DNA from: Firm-04 sp045591925
Lineage (GTDB): Bacteria; Bacillota; Clostridia; Oscillospirales; Ruminococcaceae
NCBI GenBank assembly: GCA_045591925.1
Contig: JAZNTW010000031.1
Span: 62,001 to 126,000 of the forward strand
Direction of reading: 5' to 3'
Length of the DNA: 64,000 bases
The notes under the pieces were generated by a model. It was not told where the DNA came from. It saw nothing but the letters and a program-made list of their open reading frames with translations, and did no database searches. The first letter of the stretch is position 1. Each line of letters starts with the position of its first letter. Both the position numbers and the translations under genes were made by a program. Positions 9,451 through 18,082 of the stretch are shown piece after piece.

Positions 9451-10704
9451 ATGGAAAAACTCACAGTACAGCAGCTTGGCGCGAATGCGAAAGCGGTTGC
9501 CGGAATTCTTGCTGCTGCATCTCCCAAACAGAAAAATGACGCACTTGCTGCGATTGCAGATGCCCTGATTGCCCGTACACAGGAGATCATCACGGCAAAC
9601 AAAGTCGATCTCGAAAATGCGGTTGAAAACAATATGTCAAAGGCGATGCAGGACAGACTTCTGCTCAATGAGGCGCGCATCGAGGGCATTGCAGACGGCG
9701 TGCGCAAGCTGATTCAGCTTGACGATGTTGTTGGCAGTGTCGAATCCGGCGTGGTTCGCCCGAACGGTCTGCGCATCCAGAAAACGCGCGTACCGCTCGG
9801 CGTCATCGGTATCATCTTTGAGAGCCGTCCGAACGTCACGGTTGATGCGGCAACCCTCTGCATGAAAGCCGGAAACTGCGTGATTCTGCGCGGCGGCAAG
9901 GAGGCATTCAGCTCCAACGTCTGCCTGACCAATATCATGCGTGACGCAGTTGCAGCGGCAGGCTTGCCGGCAGATATCATCCAGCTCGTACCCGATACCA
10001 CGCGCGAAAGCTCGAATCAGCTGATGAAGCTCTCGCAGTATCTCGATGTCCTGATTCCGCGCGGCGGTGCCGGTCTGATCAATGCCGTTGCGGAAAATGC
10101 AACCGTTCCGGTTATCAAAACGGGTGTCGGCAACTGTCATGTTTTTGTGGATGATTCCGCTGACCTTGAAATGGCTGTTCGTATCATCGACAACGGCAAA
10201 ACACAGCGCCCGTCTGTCTGCAATGCGATTGAAACCGTTCTGATTCACAAGAATATTGCAGAACAGTTCCTACCGATGATGAAAGCCGCACTCGATGCAC
10301 ACAGCGTTACACTGCACGGCGATGCGGCGGCACAGGAAATCCTTGGCGACTGTGTCGTGGAAGCCACCGAGGATGACTGGTCTGCTGAGTATCTCGATTA
10401 TCAGCTTGCAGTGAAAATCGTCAGCGATATTGACGATGCAATGGCGCATATCGCACGCTACGGCACCAATCACAGCGAGTGCATTGTCACAAAATCGCTT
10501 GATCACGCAGAGAAATTCCAGCGCGAGGTCGATGCGGCGGCAGTCTATGTCAACGCATCCACACGCTTCACGGATGGCGGCGAATTCGGTTTCGGCGCGG
10601 AGATCGGCATTTCTACACAGAAGCTCCATGCCCGTGGCCCGATGGGACTCGCAGAATTAACCTCTGTCAAGTACCTCATCAACGGCGAGGGACAGTGCAG
10701 ATAA
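9451..10704 (+). CDS. proA: Glutamate-5-semialdehyde dehydrogenase (ProA)
   Basis: ProA reduces gamma-glutamyl phosphate to glutamate-5-semialdehyde with NADPH, the second step of proline synthesis. The 417-aa protein is full length and shows family motifs: IFESRPNVTVDAA, LRGGKEAF, IPRGGAGLI, the catalytic-Cys region QRPSVCNAIET, and FGFGAEIGISTQKLHARGPM near the C-terminus. AAAGGA precedes the ATG. It is the last gene of the proB-containing cluster and is followed by a strong terminator at 10722. proC is not in this window. Confidence 0.96.
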   Translation: MEKLTVQQLGANAKAVAGILAAASPKQKNDALAAIADALIARTQEIITANKVDLENAVENNMSKAMQDRLLLNEARIEGIADGVRKLIQLDDVVGSVESGVVRPNGLRIQKTRVPLGVIGIIFESRPNVTVDAATLCMKAGNCVILRGGKEAFSSNVCLTNIMRDAVAAAGLPADIIQLVPDTTRESSNQLMKLSQYLDVLIPRGGAGLINAVAENATVPVIKTGVGNCHVFVDDSADLEMAVRIIDNGKTQRPSVCNAIETVLIHKNIAEQFLPMMKAALDAHSVTLHGDAAAQEILGDCVVEATEDDWSAEYLDYQLAVKIVSDIDDAMAHIARYGTNHSECIVTKSLDHAEKFQREVDAAAVYVNASTRFTDGGEFGFGAEIGISTQKLHARGPMGLAELTSVKYLINGEGQCR

Positions 10705-10721
10705 TTCCATATCATAAATAC

Positions 10722-10762
10722 AATCAGCCCGTGCGGAACTACTTGCCGCATGGGCTGATTTT
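10722..10762 (+). terminator. Rho-independent terminator after proA
   Basis: AATCAGCCCGTGCGG at 10722-10736 pairs with CCGCATGGGCTGATT at 10746-10760, running into TTTT. It closes the proline cluster before the dapL promoter. Confidence 0.85.
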
Positions 10763-10786
10763 AAAGCAAAACCACAGAAAAGCAGC

Positions 10787-10815
10787 TTGCAATTTTTAAC
10801 CGATTTCGGTATAAT
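10787..10815 (+). promoter_or_regulatory. Sigma-A promoter of dapL
   Basis: TTGCAA at 10787-10792 and TATAAT at 10810-10815 are separated by 17 nt. The predicted start is about 18 nt before the dapL ATG, giving a very short leader. Confidence 0.8.
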
Positions 10816-10839
10816 AAAATGGAACGGAGGTGGATTCCC

Positions 10840-12054
10840 ATGCGGCTGAACGAAAATATCTCTAAGCTGGAGCAAAATTATCTGTTTGCGGAAATTGCCA
10901 TGCGCGTCCGGCGGCACCGTGAGGAGCATCCGGATGCGGAGATTCTCTCACTCGGCATCAATGATGTCACACGGCCGCTTGCACCGGCTGTCTGCGATGC
11001 GATGTCCGTTGCCGCACAGGAAATGCGCCACGCCGACCGTTTCCATGGCTACGGTGATGTGCAGGGCGAATTGTTCCTGCGGCGTGCAATCTGCGGCTAT
11101 TACCGTACATTCAAGGTCGGAATCGAGCCGCAGGATGTTTTTGTCAGCGACGGCGCAAAAAGTGATCTTGCCAATCTCTGTGATTTGTTTGCACCGGACA
11201 GCACCGTGCTGCTGCCGAATCCGGTCTATCCCGTATTCTATGACACAAGCGTTATGGCAGGGCGAAAGATTGTATTCGCACGCGGCACAAAGGGAAACGG
11301 CTTTCTGCCGCTTCCGGACAACAGCATCCACACCGACCTCATCTATCTTTGTTCGCCCAATAACCCGACCGGTGCGGTCTATTCCCGCGCACAGCTTCAG
11401 GCTTGGGTTGAATATGCCCACGCCCATCACGCCTGTATCATTTATGACGCCGCCTATGAAGCCTATATCCGAAATGCAGCGCTGCCGCGCAGTATCTTTG
11501 AGATTGCCGGCGCGGAAACCTGTGCCATCGAAATCAATTCGTTCTCGAAAATGGCAGGCTTTACCGGCATCCGATGCAGCTGGGTGATTGTGCCGCGTGC
11601 GCTGACATCCGGCGGTCAGTCCCTCCACCGGCTCTGGATGCGGCGGCAGACCACAAAATATAACGGTACATCGTATATCGTCCAGCGCGGTGCTGCGGCG
11701 GTATTTTCTGCCGAGGGACAGCGGCAGATTCATATGGATGTGCAATATTATATGGAAAATGCAGACCTCATCCGGAACGCCTTGCATCGCAGCGGCGTTT
11801 TCACGACCGGCGGCGAACACGCACCCTATGTCTGGATGGAATGCCCGTATCATCTGCGCTCATGGGATTGTTTTTCGCGGCTTTTGCAGCATTATGGGAT
11901 TGTTTCCTCGCCCGGCATCGGCTTTGGTGAACAAGGTGAGGGATGGCTGCGCTTCTCGTCATTCAGCAGCCGCGAAACCATCGAAAAGGCAGCCTATCGG
12001 CTCGCGTCGCTTGACTGGGATCAGCTTGCACTCTGGCAGGCATCCGGTGGATAA
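10840..12054 (+). CDS. dapL: LL-diaminopimelate aminotransferase
   Basis: DapL converts tetrahydrodipicolinate directly to LL-2,6-diaminopimelate using glutamate, bypassing the acetylase and succinylase routes to lysine and peptidoglycan. The 404-aa protein has the family N-terminus KLEQNYLFAEIAMRV, the GINDVTRPLAPAV motif, SDGAKSDLANLCDLF, and the PLP lysine (about K237) in SFSKMAGFTG. Length is normal for DapL. ATG 10840 follows ACGGAGG. An ATG at 10819 is excluded because it lies at the predicted transcription start. The gene has its own promoter and terminator, so it is monocistronic. A related class I aminotransferase with other specificity is possible but less likely. Confidence 0.9.
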   Translation: MRLNENISKLEQNYLFAEIAMRVRRHREEHPDAEILSLGINDVTRPLAPAVCDAMSVAAQEMRHADRFHGYGDVQGELFLRRAICGYYRTFKVGIEPQDVFVSDGAKSDLANLCDLFAPDSTVLLPNPVYPVFYDTSVMAGRKIVFARGTKGNGFLPLPDNSIHTDLIYLCSPNNPTGAVYSRAQLQAWVEYAHAHHACIIYDAAYEAYIRNAALPRSIFEIAGAETCAIEINSFSKMAGFTGIRCSWVIVPRALTSGGQSLHRLWMRRQTTKYNGTSYIVQRGAAAVFSAEGQRQIHMDVQYYMENADLIRNALHRSGVFTTGGEHAPYVWMECPYHLRSWDCFSRLLQHYGIVSSPGIGFGEQGEGWLRFSSFSSRETIEKAAYRLASLDWDQLALWQASGG

Positions 12055-12080
12055 CCGTATTTGCTTTCTCAAAATCAAAT

Positions 12081-12125
12081 GCCACGCTATTCAGGTTACA
12101 TCCGAATAGCGTGGCATTCTTTTTA
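12081..12125. terminator. Bidirectional terminator between convergent genes
   Basis: GCCACGCTATTC at 12081-12092 pairs perfectly with GAATAGCGTGGC at 12104-12115, and a T run follows on the plus strand. It separates dapL from the minus-strand rluA operon, whose last gene ends at 12123. Confidence 0.85.
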
Positions 12126-13157
12126 TAGCTCTGAGGAAAAATAATCCGAACGATTGCGCGCGTCAAACTTTTCGGCAAGCATCCGGCAATTCTGCATCAT
12201 CGTCTCAGCCTGTTCCGCAAGCTGCTGCGGGGTCAATTCCTTACCGGTTATATCTGTTCCGGAAAGACCCTGCTCTGCCGCTGCATAGAGCAGCTTTGCC
12301 GCGCCACGGTCAAACCAGAAGCATAAAAACGGATTCCGCGAACCCTCGCGCAATGCCAGATTCTTCTGATAAAATTCTAAGCCACGGCGCGGGTCTGTCA
12401 GCGCGTCATAGCACAGCACCGTGCCGATTGCCTCCAGCTGAAAGCGCTGACCATCACAAAGCGGACGAAGCGGCTCTATATATTTCGCAGCAGTATCCAT
12501 ATCGCCGCTCTTCAGTGCGTCAATCAGCAGATAGTGATAGGTTTTACAGGGAACCTCCTCTGTCCGAAGATTGCGGTCGAAAATCTGATTTGCCGCTTTC
12601 ATTGCTTTCTCTCGATTACCGATTTCCAGTGCAAATCGCACGACCGAATCCAGCTCGCTTGCCTCACCATCGCCCAAAGCGTCCCTGCGCGCATCCTGAA
12701 AGCTCTCAAAATCAAGGCGCAGCTTTGCACGGTCACAGTAGAGAAAGAAGATTGCGCGTTTTTCATACCACGAGCGCAGCGAATAGCCGTTTTCAATCAG
12801 CAGCCGGCGGTACTCCGAAAACCACTGCATGACCTGTTTTCTTTCAATCTGGTAAAATTCCGTCGCCGCCTCGACAATCCACTTGAACATCCAAAGCGTA
12901 TCCCAGAGATTCTCTTTTTCCAGCTCCGGATCACGCCGCACCAATGCAAGATACTGCGGAAAATCAATCAGCGCCTGATACCGGTCTCCGGAAAATACCG
13001 ATTCATGTATCAGATCATGATGAAAACGAATCGCCCACGGCAGATCATTTACCTGCTCTGCCGCCGATGCAGCAGCTCGAATTGCACGCATTCGTGAGTC
13101 GCCGGTCTGCAAGGAACGATATTCCTGCTGAAGCTGTTCGGGATTATACTGTTCCAT
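12123..13157 (-). CDS. Hypothetical helical-repeat (TPR-like) protein
   Basis: This 344-aa soluble protein is strongly helical, with repeated helix pairs such as ELDSVVRFALEIGNREKAMK and YHYLLIDALKSGDMDTAAKY, consistent with degenerate tetratricopeptide-like repeats. There is no signal peptide or membrane segment. CAGGAGGTG precedes the ATG, and the start overlaps the stop of the upstream CPBP protease by 14 bp, so it is translated as the third gene of the rluA operon. The family is not recognised. A scaffold or protein-binding role would be usual for such folds but is inferred only. Confidence 0.75.
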   Translation of the reverse strand: MEQYNPEQLQQEYRSLQTGDSRMRAIRAAASAAEQVNDLPWAIRFHHDLIHESVFSGDRYQALIDFPQYLALVRRDPELEKENLWDTLWMFKWIVEAATEFYQIERKQVMQWFSEYRRLLIENGYSLRSWYEKRAIFFLYCDRAKLRLDFESFQDARRDALGDGEASELDSVVRFALEIGNREKAMKAANQIFDRNLRTEEVPCKTYHYLLIDALKSGDMDTAAKYIEPLRPLCDGQRFQLEAIGTVLCYDALTDPRRGLEFYQKNLALREGSRNPFLCFWFDRGAAKLLYAAAEQGLSGTDITGKELTPQQLAEQAETMMQNCRMLAEKFDARNRSDYFSSEL

Positions 13158-14088
13158 TGTCCTGCACCTCCTGAGTCACCTGACGCCCTTGCATGAGCAA
13201 AAGAACCGTTATCACAATCAGCAATATGATTGTGGTTGCCGCACCAGCCTCCAAGCCGAATGTGCCGCCGCCGATCCATTCCACGTCTCCGCTTTGCGAA
13301 AATTTCAATATGGTGCTATCGGTTGGGATACCGCTGACCTGCAAGCCAAAAAAGTTTCCCTGCGCCCAGTTCCAAACGCTGTGCATAGCGGCTGCGCCCC
13401 AGATACTGCCTGTCCGAAGAACATAGAGCGCGGTCACGACGCCAAACAAAATCAGATTGACGATGGCAAATATCGAAAAACCATCATTTCCACCGTGCAT
13501 CACTGCAAAGCTGATTGCACTGAGTGCAACCGCAATCCATATGGAATGATGCGTGCCGATCGAGGTCATCAGCCAGCCGCGATAGGACAGCTCCTCGGAA
13601 AAGCCCTGTATCATCCAGCCAACAAACAGCAAAACCATTATGAACGGATTCTGAATGGTCTGAACGCCATCAAAGGTGATCGCACCGCTGAGCCATGCAA
13701 TCAATGTCACTGCGCCCATCATCGCAAAGCCGAGCAATGCGCCGATCAGATAATGCGGAATACATTTTCGGCGCGTCATAAACAGCGTACCGGCAGATCG
13801 TTTTTCAACAAAAAAACAAAATACAAGATTCGTTGCAATGCACAGCAGCGTTAGAGATAGAGAGAGTACGATCTGTAAATCAACATTCTCCATAAAATCT
13901 TTTTTTTGAACGCCTGCAATCAGCATGATACCAAGCGAAGCAACAATTTGCAGGATCTGTGTCACAAGCATGACGCCAAAAAACACCAGCAGCAAAAGGA
14001 AAATATTGCGAATAATCCGCTGCTTCGGATGATTGCGGATGCGCTCAAAATAAGGGTCTGCATTTTTCAGTTTCCAGTCAATTTTCAT
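13144..14088 (-). CDS. CPBP-family intramembrane glutamic-type protease
   Basis: This 314-aa polytopic protein is of the CPBP/CAAX protease (Abi) family, intramembrane proteases related to Rce1. The four motifs are present: EELSYR with E165, E166 and R170; VMHGG with H198; a downstream N near 211; and a final AMHSVWNW with H236 and N240. About eight membrane segments are visible. In Firmicutes such proteins act in bacteriocin immunity, peptide processing or unknown roles. The start overlaps the stop of the RluA gene by 4 bp and its stop overlaps the next gene by 14 bp, so it is the central gene of a three-gene operon. The substrate is unknown. Confidence 0.9.
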   Translation of the reverse strand: MKIDWKLKNADPYFERIRNHPKQRIIRNIFLLLLVFFGVMLVTQILQIVASLGIMLIAGVQKKDFMENVDLQIVLSLSLTLLCIATNLVFCFFVEKRSAGTLFMTRRKCIPHYLIGALLGFAMMGAVTLIAWLSGAITFDGVQTIQNPFIMVLLFVGWMIQGFSEELSYRGWLMTSIGTHHSIWIAVALSAISFAVMHGGNDGFSIFAIVNLILFGVVTALYVLRTGSIWGAAAMHSVWNWAQGNFFGLQVSGIPTDSTILKFSQSGDVEWIGGGTFGLEAGAATTIILLIVITVLLLMQGRQVTQEVQDNGTV

Positions 14089-14948
14089 GTCAGTATATCC
14101 TTTCTGTTTATAAACGCCTGCATTTCCGCACGCAGCGGCGTTTGTAGATTGATGATTTTATTGGAAGCGGGATCCGTCAGCGTCATGGCTCCGCAGTGCA
14201 GCGCGTGCGCCTGTATGCGAGAGCAGTCGCCGCCATACAGCTCGTCGCCGAGCAGCGGATAACCGATATGCGCCATGTGTACGCGAATCTGATGCGTTCT
14301 GCCGGTTTCCAGCAGCAGCTCCAGAAGCGTGCAGTCCGGCATTTCCTGCATTACGCGGTAATGTGTAACTGCCGGCTTGCCGTCCGCACGCACACAGCGC
14401 GTAATCATGGATTCCTGCGCCCTTGCGATCGGTGCATCGACTGTGCCTTCGTCGTGCAGACCTGCGCCAACCAAGGCATAATATCGCTTCTGCACGCCGT
14501 CACGGAGACAGTTTGCAGCATAGGCTGTTTTGGCAATCAGGCAAAGCCCGGATGTGTTTCGATCAAGACGATTGACCGCATGAAAGCCGCAATCCGGATA
14601 CTGTGCCGCAAACCAGTTTGCAAGCGTATCCTCCCGATGCAGTATAGACGGATGCACAGGCATCCCAGCCGGCTTATCACACACCAAAATTTGCGGTGAC
14701 TCATACACAACCGTCAGCTGCAGCGCAGGATTTGGGACGTGCTTGCATTGCTCCGGCATATGCAGAACAATCACATCGCCGTTTGCAACCGGATCGACCG
14801 TCCTGAGATGCTGTCCGTTTCGCGTGATACCGTCCGGCACAGCTTTCAGCCGTTTGATCATCTGCGCAGAAACGCCTGCATATTTCCGAAGATAATTTCC
14901 AAGCAGAATTTCGCCATCATAATTTACAGTAATTTGCAGACGACTCAC
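14085..14948 (-). CDS. RluA-family pseudouridine synthase
   Basis: This 287-aa enzyme isomerises uridine to pseudouridine in rRNA or tRNA. It has an S4-like N-terminal region (GNYLRKYAGVSAQMIKRLK), the catalytic motif HAVNRLDRNTSGL containing the active Asp, and the C-terminal GRTHQIRVHMAHIGYPLLGD. GTG 14948 is chosen because GGGGAG lies 7 nt upstream and gives the usual N-terminus. The open frame continues further only because it is antisense to the proline-repeat gene. A sigma-A promoter lies at 15058-15086. It heads an operon with the CPBP protease and the helical protein. The exact target (RluC, RluD or other) cannot be told. Confidence 0.92.
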   Translation of the reverse strand: MSRLQITVNYDGEILLGNYLRKYAGVSAQMIKRLKAVPDGITRNGQHLRTVDPVANGDVIVLHMPEQCKHVPNPALQLTVVYESPQILVCDKPAGMPVHPSILHREDTLANWFAAQYPDCGFHAVNRLDRNTSGLCLIAKTAYAANCLRDGVQKRYYALVGAGLHDEGTVDAPIARAQESMITRCVRADGKPAVTHYRVMQEMPDCTLLELLLETGRTHQIRVHMAHIGYPLLGDELYGGDCSRIQAHALHCGAMTLTDPASNKIINLQTPLRAEMQAFINRKDILT

Positions 14949-15057
14949 AGGCAAGCTCCCCTGCCCAGGTATTTTGCCTCCATCATACATTGCGCTGTGA
15001 TAACAGCCGGTGTGTTTCCGAATCTCATATTGACGCTCCCTTTCAATCACTGATGTT

Positions 15058-15086
15058 ATCTTATCATATCTGAGAACTCTTGTCAA
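15058..15086 (-). promoter_or_regulatory. Sigma-A promoter of the rluA operon
   Basis: On the minus strand TTGACA (15086-15081) and TAAGAT (15063-15058) are separated by 17 nt. It lies 110 bp upstream of the GTG start and diverges from the proline-repeat gene. Confidence 0.75.
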
Positions 15087-15142
15087 GTTCGGGCGCATTT
15101 CTGCATAGAATAAAGCAGAATGTGCCGGAAAGGAGTTTTTGC

Positions 15143-16132
15143 ATGAATCGACAAGAATTTGAGGATACAGCGCGCAGATACCGAGAGGAACTGTTTCGGA
15201 TGTATGCCGGACAAAATATGTGCCCACCACCCAAACCACCGCAGGGAAATCGCCCAGTGCTACCGCCGCCCATGCCGCCGCAGGGCAACCGTCCCGCACC
15301 GCCGCCGCCCATGCCGCCGCAGGGCAACCGTCCCGTACCGCCGCCGCCCATGCCGCCGCAGGGAAATCGCCCAGTACCGCCGCCACCCAAACCGCCGCAG
15401 GGCAACCGTCCCGTACCGCCGCCGCCCATGCCGCCGCAGGGAAATCGCCCAGTACCGCCGCCGCCCATGCCGCCGCAGGGCAACCGTCCCGTACCACCGC
15501 CGCCCATGCCGCCGCAGGGCAACCGTCCCGCACCACCGCCGCCCATGCCGCCGCAGGGAAATCGTCCCGTACCGCCGCCGCCCATGCCGCGTGTCATGCC
15601 GGCAATGGCTGCAACCAAAAGTCTGCCGGAGCAGATAGTGCCCGATGAAGCGATCCTGTCTACCCCAGCAGAACCCATCGAAATCGAACCGGACACCGTT
15701 GATTCTGCTCCGGAAGAATCCGCTGCACGGGATTCCAATGCGCCCAAATCGGAATATACCGGCGTCATTCGCGTTCATGTCGTAACTGCACAGGGTGCAA
15801 GACCCGTCGCCGGTGCTTCCGTCATCATTTCACAGCTATGGAGAGGCGAACCGGAGCTTGTTTCTTTGCAAACAACCGATCAAAACGGTAATATCGAAGC
15901 CGTAACCGTTCCGGCACCGCCGCCCTCTGCCGACCAGCGGCGTCCGGAATCCTATCTCTATGACATCACCGCGCAGGCTGCCGGCTATTACCGTGAGCAC
16001 AGCACCGATGTCCCTGTATTTCCGGATACCACTTCGATCCAGAATTTTGATATGATTCCGCTGCCGGCAGGGGTTGATGAGCCGACGCCGGACGGTGACC
16101 TTACATTCTATAACGATATGCAGCAATATTGA
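15143..16132 (+). CDS. Proline-rich tandem-repeat protein with carboxypeptidase-like domain
   Basis: This 329-aa protein has three parts: a helical N-terminus (residues 1-30), nine 13-residue repeats of the form PPQGNRPVPPPPM (about 32-150), and a C-terminal beta domain (about 207-310) resembling carboxypeptidase regulatory-like folds (GVIRVHVVTAQGARPVAGAS). There is no signal peptide. AAAGGAG precedes ATG 15143. It is followed 13 bp later by a SpoIID-type peptidoglycan-binding gene, so it probably belongs to a cell-wall or spore operon. The proline repeat may be an extended spacer or scaffold. The repeated DNA makes a long spurious frame on the other strand. Confidence 0.85.
   Translation: MNRQEFEDTARRYREELFRMYAGQNMCPPPKPPQGNRPVLPPPMPPQGNRPAPPPPMPPQGNRPVPPPPMPPQGNRPVPPPPKPPQGNRPVPPPPMPPQGNRPVPPPPMPPQGNRPVPPPPMPPQGNRPAPPPPMPPQGNRPVPPPPMPRVMPAMAATKSLPEQIVPDEAILSTPAEPIEIEPDTVDSAPEESAARDSNAPKSEYTGVIRVHVVTAQGARPVAGASVIISQLWRGEPELVSLQTTDQNGNIEAVTVPAPPPSADQRRPESYLYDITAQAAGYYREHSTDVPVFPDTTSIQNFDMIPLPAGVDEPTPDGDLTFYNDMQQY
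15230..15588 (+). repeat. Nine-copy 39-bp in-frame tandem repeat
   Basis: Each 39-bp unit encodes PPQGNRPVPPPPM or close variants (Met to Lys after units 0 and 4; Val to Ala in units 2 and 8). Two synonymous versions of the GNRP codons occur: GGAAATCGCCCA and GGCAACCGTCCC. They are interspersed, and the ninth unit is a hybrid. This is a mark of slippage or unequal exchange. Copy-number change keeps the frame. Confidence 0.95.
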
Positions 16133-16145
16133 GAGGAGCGTGTCC

Positions 16146-17534
16146 ATGCTCACCGGAGAAGTTTTTATCCCCGAAACAATTACCGTGCATCTCGGTCTGC
16201 CGGATTCCGATGCGGCAAATGTCACGATCCCCTATATCAGTTATCTGAAAAATGTTGCGTGCAGTGAGATATATCCGACATGGCCGGAAAACGCGCTGCG
16301 TGCAAATATCTATGTCATCAACACCTATGCGCTGAATCGCATCTACACCGAATGGTATCGCTCCCGCGGCTATCCGTTCGACATCACTAGCACCACGCAG
16401 TACGATCAGGCTTTTGTCTACGGCCGCGAGCTGTTTGCAAATATCAACCGGCTCTGCGAGGAATTGTTCCGTTCCTATCTCCGGCGGCAGAACAGCTATG
16501 AGCCAATGTTCAGCGCCTTTTGCAATGGTACGACGTCAACCTGCGAAGGTCTTTCACAATGGGGAACCGTGCAGCTTGCCAATCAGGGCATGGTTCCTTA
16601 CGAGATTTTGCAGTATTACTACGGCAGCAATATCAACATCATCCGCGCAGAAGAAATCCGAACGTCAACGCCAAGCTATCCCGGTGTGCCGCAGAAATCC
16701 GGCATGATCAGCAGAAGCGTCCAGACCATACAGATTCAGCTGAATCGGATTGCTCGGAACTATCCGGCGATTCCGAAGATTCCCAGTCCGGATGGCGTAT
16801 ATGATGCGCAAACCGCAAAAGCCGTCCGCGTCTTTCAATCGGTATTCGATCTGGAGCAAACCGGTATCGTCAATGAACCGACATGGAATCATCTGTCCTA
16901 TATCTATATCAGCGTAAAACGTCTGGCAGAGCTGGATTCGGAGGGGCTTCGCTACGAGGAATTACAGCGGCGGTTCCCAAGAATTCTGCGCGAGGGCGAT
17001 TCCGGAAACGATGTTCGCTCTTTCCAGTATTATCTTGCTGTAATCGGGGCATACTATCAGAGTGTTCTGCCGCTGCACATCACCGGCGAATACAGCACCG
17101 AAACATCTGCGTCGGTGCGTTCGTTTCAGCAGACATACGGCTTGCCGCAGACCGGTATTGCCGACCGCCGTACATGGAATGATATTTACCGTGCATACGA
17201 GGGAATTCTGAATTCTCACCCACCGCAGCCATGTGCGCGGCTCTATCCGAATGAACTGCTGCGCGAGGGCGTCACAAGCGAAAACGTCCGCTATTTGCAG
17301 CAATATCTGACCTATATTGCGCAATTTGATGAAAACATCAAAGCGGTCTCCGATACCGGCTATTTCGGGCCATTGACAAAGGCTTCCGTTCAGGCGTTTC
17401 AGCGCGAATACGGTCTGACGGCAAACGGTCAAGTCGGGCCGATTACATGGGATGCGATCTCCGGCGTGTATTCCGAGATGAAATGCGGCGCAGGCAAGCG
17501 GCCGTATCAGGCACCGGGCTATATCATCCGGTGA
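16146..17534 (+). CDS. SpoIID/LytB-domain protein with three peptidoglycan-binding domains
   Basis: This 462-aa protein starts with a SpoIID-like domain (about 1-175), including NALRANIYVINTYALNRI and the STCEGLSQWGTVQLANQG region. Three PG_binding_1 repeats follow (about 195-260, 280-350, 375-445), each ending in forms such as TGIVNEPTWNHL, TGIADRRTWNDI and GQVGPITWDAI. In sporulation SpoIID degrades peptidoglycan at the engulfing membrane; related clostridial proteins act on cortex or wall. There is no signal peptide, so export or a forespore location is open. GAGAGGAG precedes ATG 16146. It is flanked by the proline-rich gene and a second peptidoglycan-binding gene in one operon. Confidence 0.88.
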   Translation: MLTGEVFIPETITVHLGLPDSDAANVTIPYISYLKNVACSEIYPTWPENALRANIYVINTYALNRIYTEWYRSRGYPFDITSTTQYDQAFVYGRELFANINRLCEELFRSYLRRQNSYEPMFSAFCNGTTSTCEGLSQWGTVQLANQGMVPYEILQYYYGSNINIIRAEEIRTSTPSYPGVPQKSGMISRSVQTIQIQLNRIARNYPAIPKIPSPDGVYDAQTAKAVRVFQSVFDLEQTGIVNEPTWNHLSYIYISVKRLAELDSEGLRYEELQRRFPRILREGDSGNDVRSFQYYLAVIGAYYQSVLPLHITGEYSTETSASVRSFQQTYGLPQTGIADRRTWNDIYRAYEGILNSHPPQPCARLYPNELLREGVTSENVRYLQQYLTYIAQFDENIKAVSDTGYFGPLTKASVQAFQREYGLTANGQVGPITWDAISGVYSEMKCGAGKRPYQAPGYIIR

Positions 17535-17549
17535 GATTAGGAGGATATG

Positions 17550-18062
17550 ATGCTATATACCGAGGCTCAGAAGCAGGATCATATTGAAGAAATTCTGAAT
17601 CTGCTATATCAGATTTCTCTGCGTGACAGCCGCATTCCGATTGTCCTGCCGGGGAATGTTTATTCCGATGAGGCTGCACTTGCCGTCCGTGCCTATCAGC
17701 AGGAGTACGGTCTGCCTGTGACAGGAGAAATTGACGATCAGACATGGAATTCCATCACAAATACCTATCATAATCTCATTGACGCCGCAACGCCGCTGAT
17801 TGTGTTTCCGGCAGGTACATTTCTGTTACAGGAGCGCGACAGCGGAGAGCTGGTGCAGCTCGTGCAGGTGCTTTTAAATCTTGCGGCAGCACATTACGGC
17901 AACCTGAAAGCTGTCACCGTCAACGGAACCTATAACGCAGATACCGCGGCAGCCGTCCGCACATTACAGGCGGTTTCATCCTTGCCGGAAACCGGTAAGC
18001 TCGACCGCAAAACATGGAATCAACTGGCAACGCTGATCAATTCCCTTGCCATCGGAATCTGA
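17550..18062 (+). CDS. Small peptidoglycan-binding protein (two PG_binding_1 domains)
   Basis: This 170-aa protein consists of two PG_binding_1 helical domains. The first ends TGEIDDQTWNSI and the second TGKLDRKTWNQL. They resemble the C-terminal repeats of the preceding gene, so it probably arose by duplication of that part. There is no signal peptide or catalytic domain. Two adjacent in-frame ATGs occur at 17547 and 17550; the second has better spacing to TAGGAGG. The gap to the preceding stop is 15 bp, so it is the third gene of the wall/spore operon. Confidence 0.85.
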   Translation: MLYTEAQKQDHIEEILNLLYQISLRDSRIPIVLPGNVYSDEAALAVRAYQQEYGLPVTGEIDDQTWNSITNTYHNLIDAATPLIVFPAGTFLLQERDSGELVQLVQVLLNLAAAHYGNLKAVTVNGTYNADTAAAVRTLQAVSSLPETGKLDRKTWNQLATLINSLAIGI

Positions 18063-18082
18063 GATTGAAAGGAGCGCACATC

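Noticed and set aside
14949..15536. N-terminal extension of the RluA-type protein
   Set aside because: The frame is open only because of the repeat; GTG 14948 with GGGGAG upstream and the promoter at 15058 define the real start.
15064..15778. Long Gly-rich frames on the minus strand opposite the proline repeat
   Set aside because: They are antisense reflections of the 39-bp repeat (GGxGGGGTG patterns), lack a matching domain and extend into the rluA leader.
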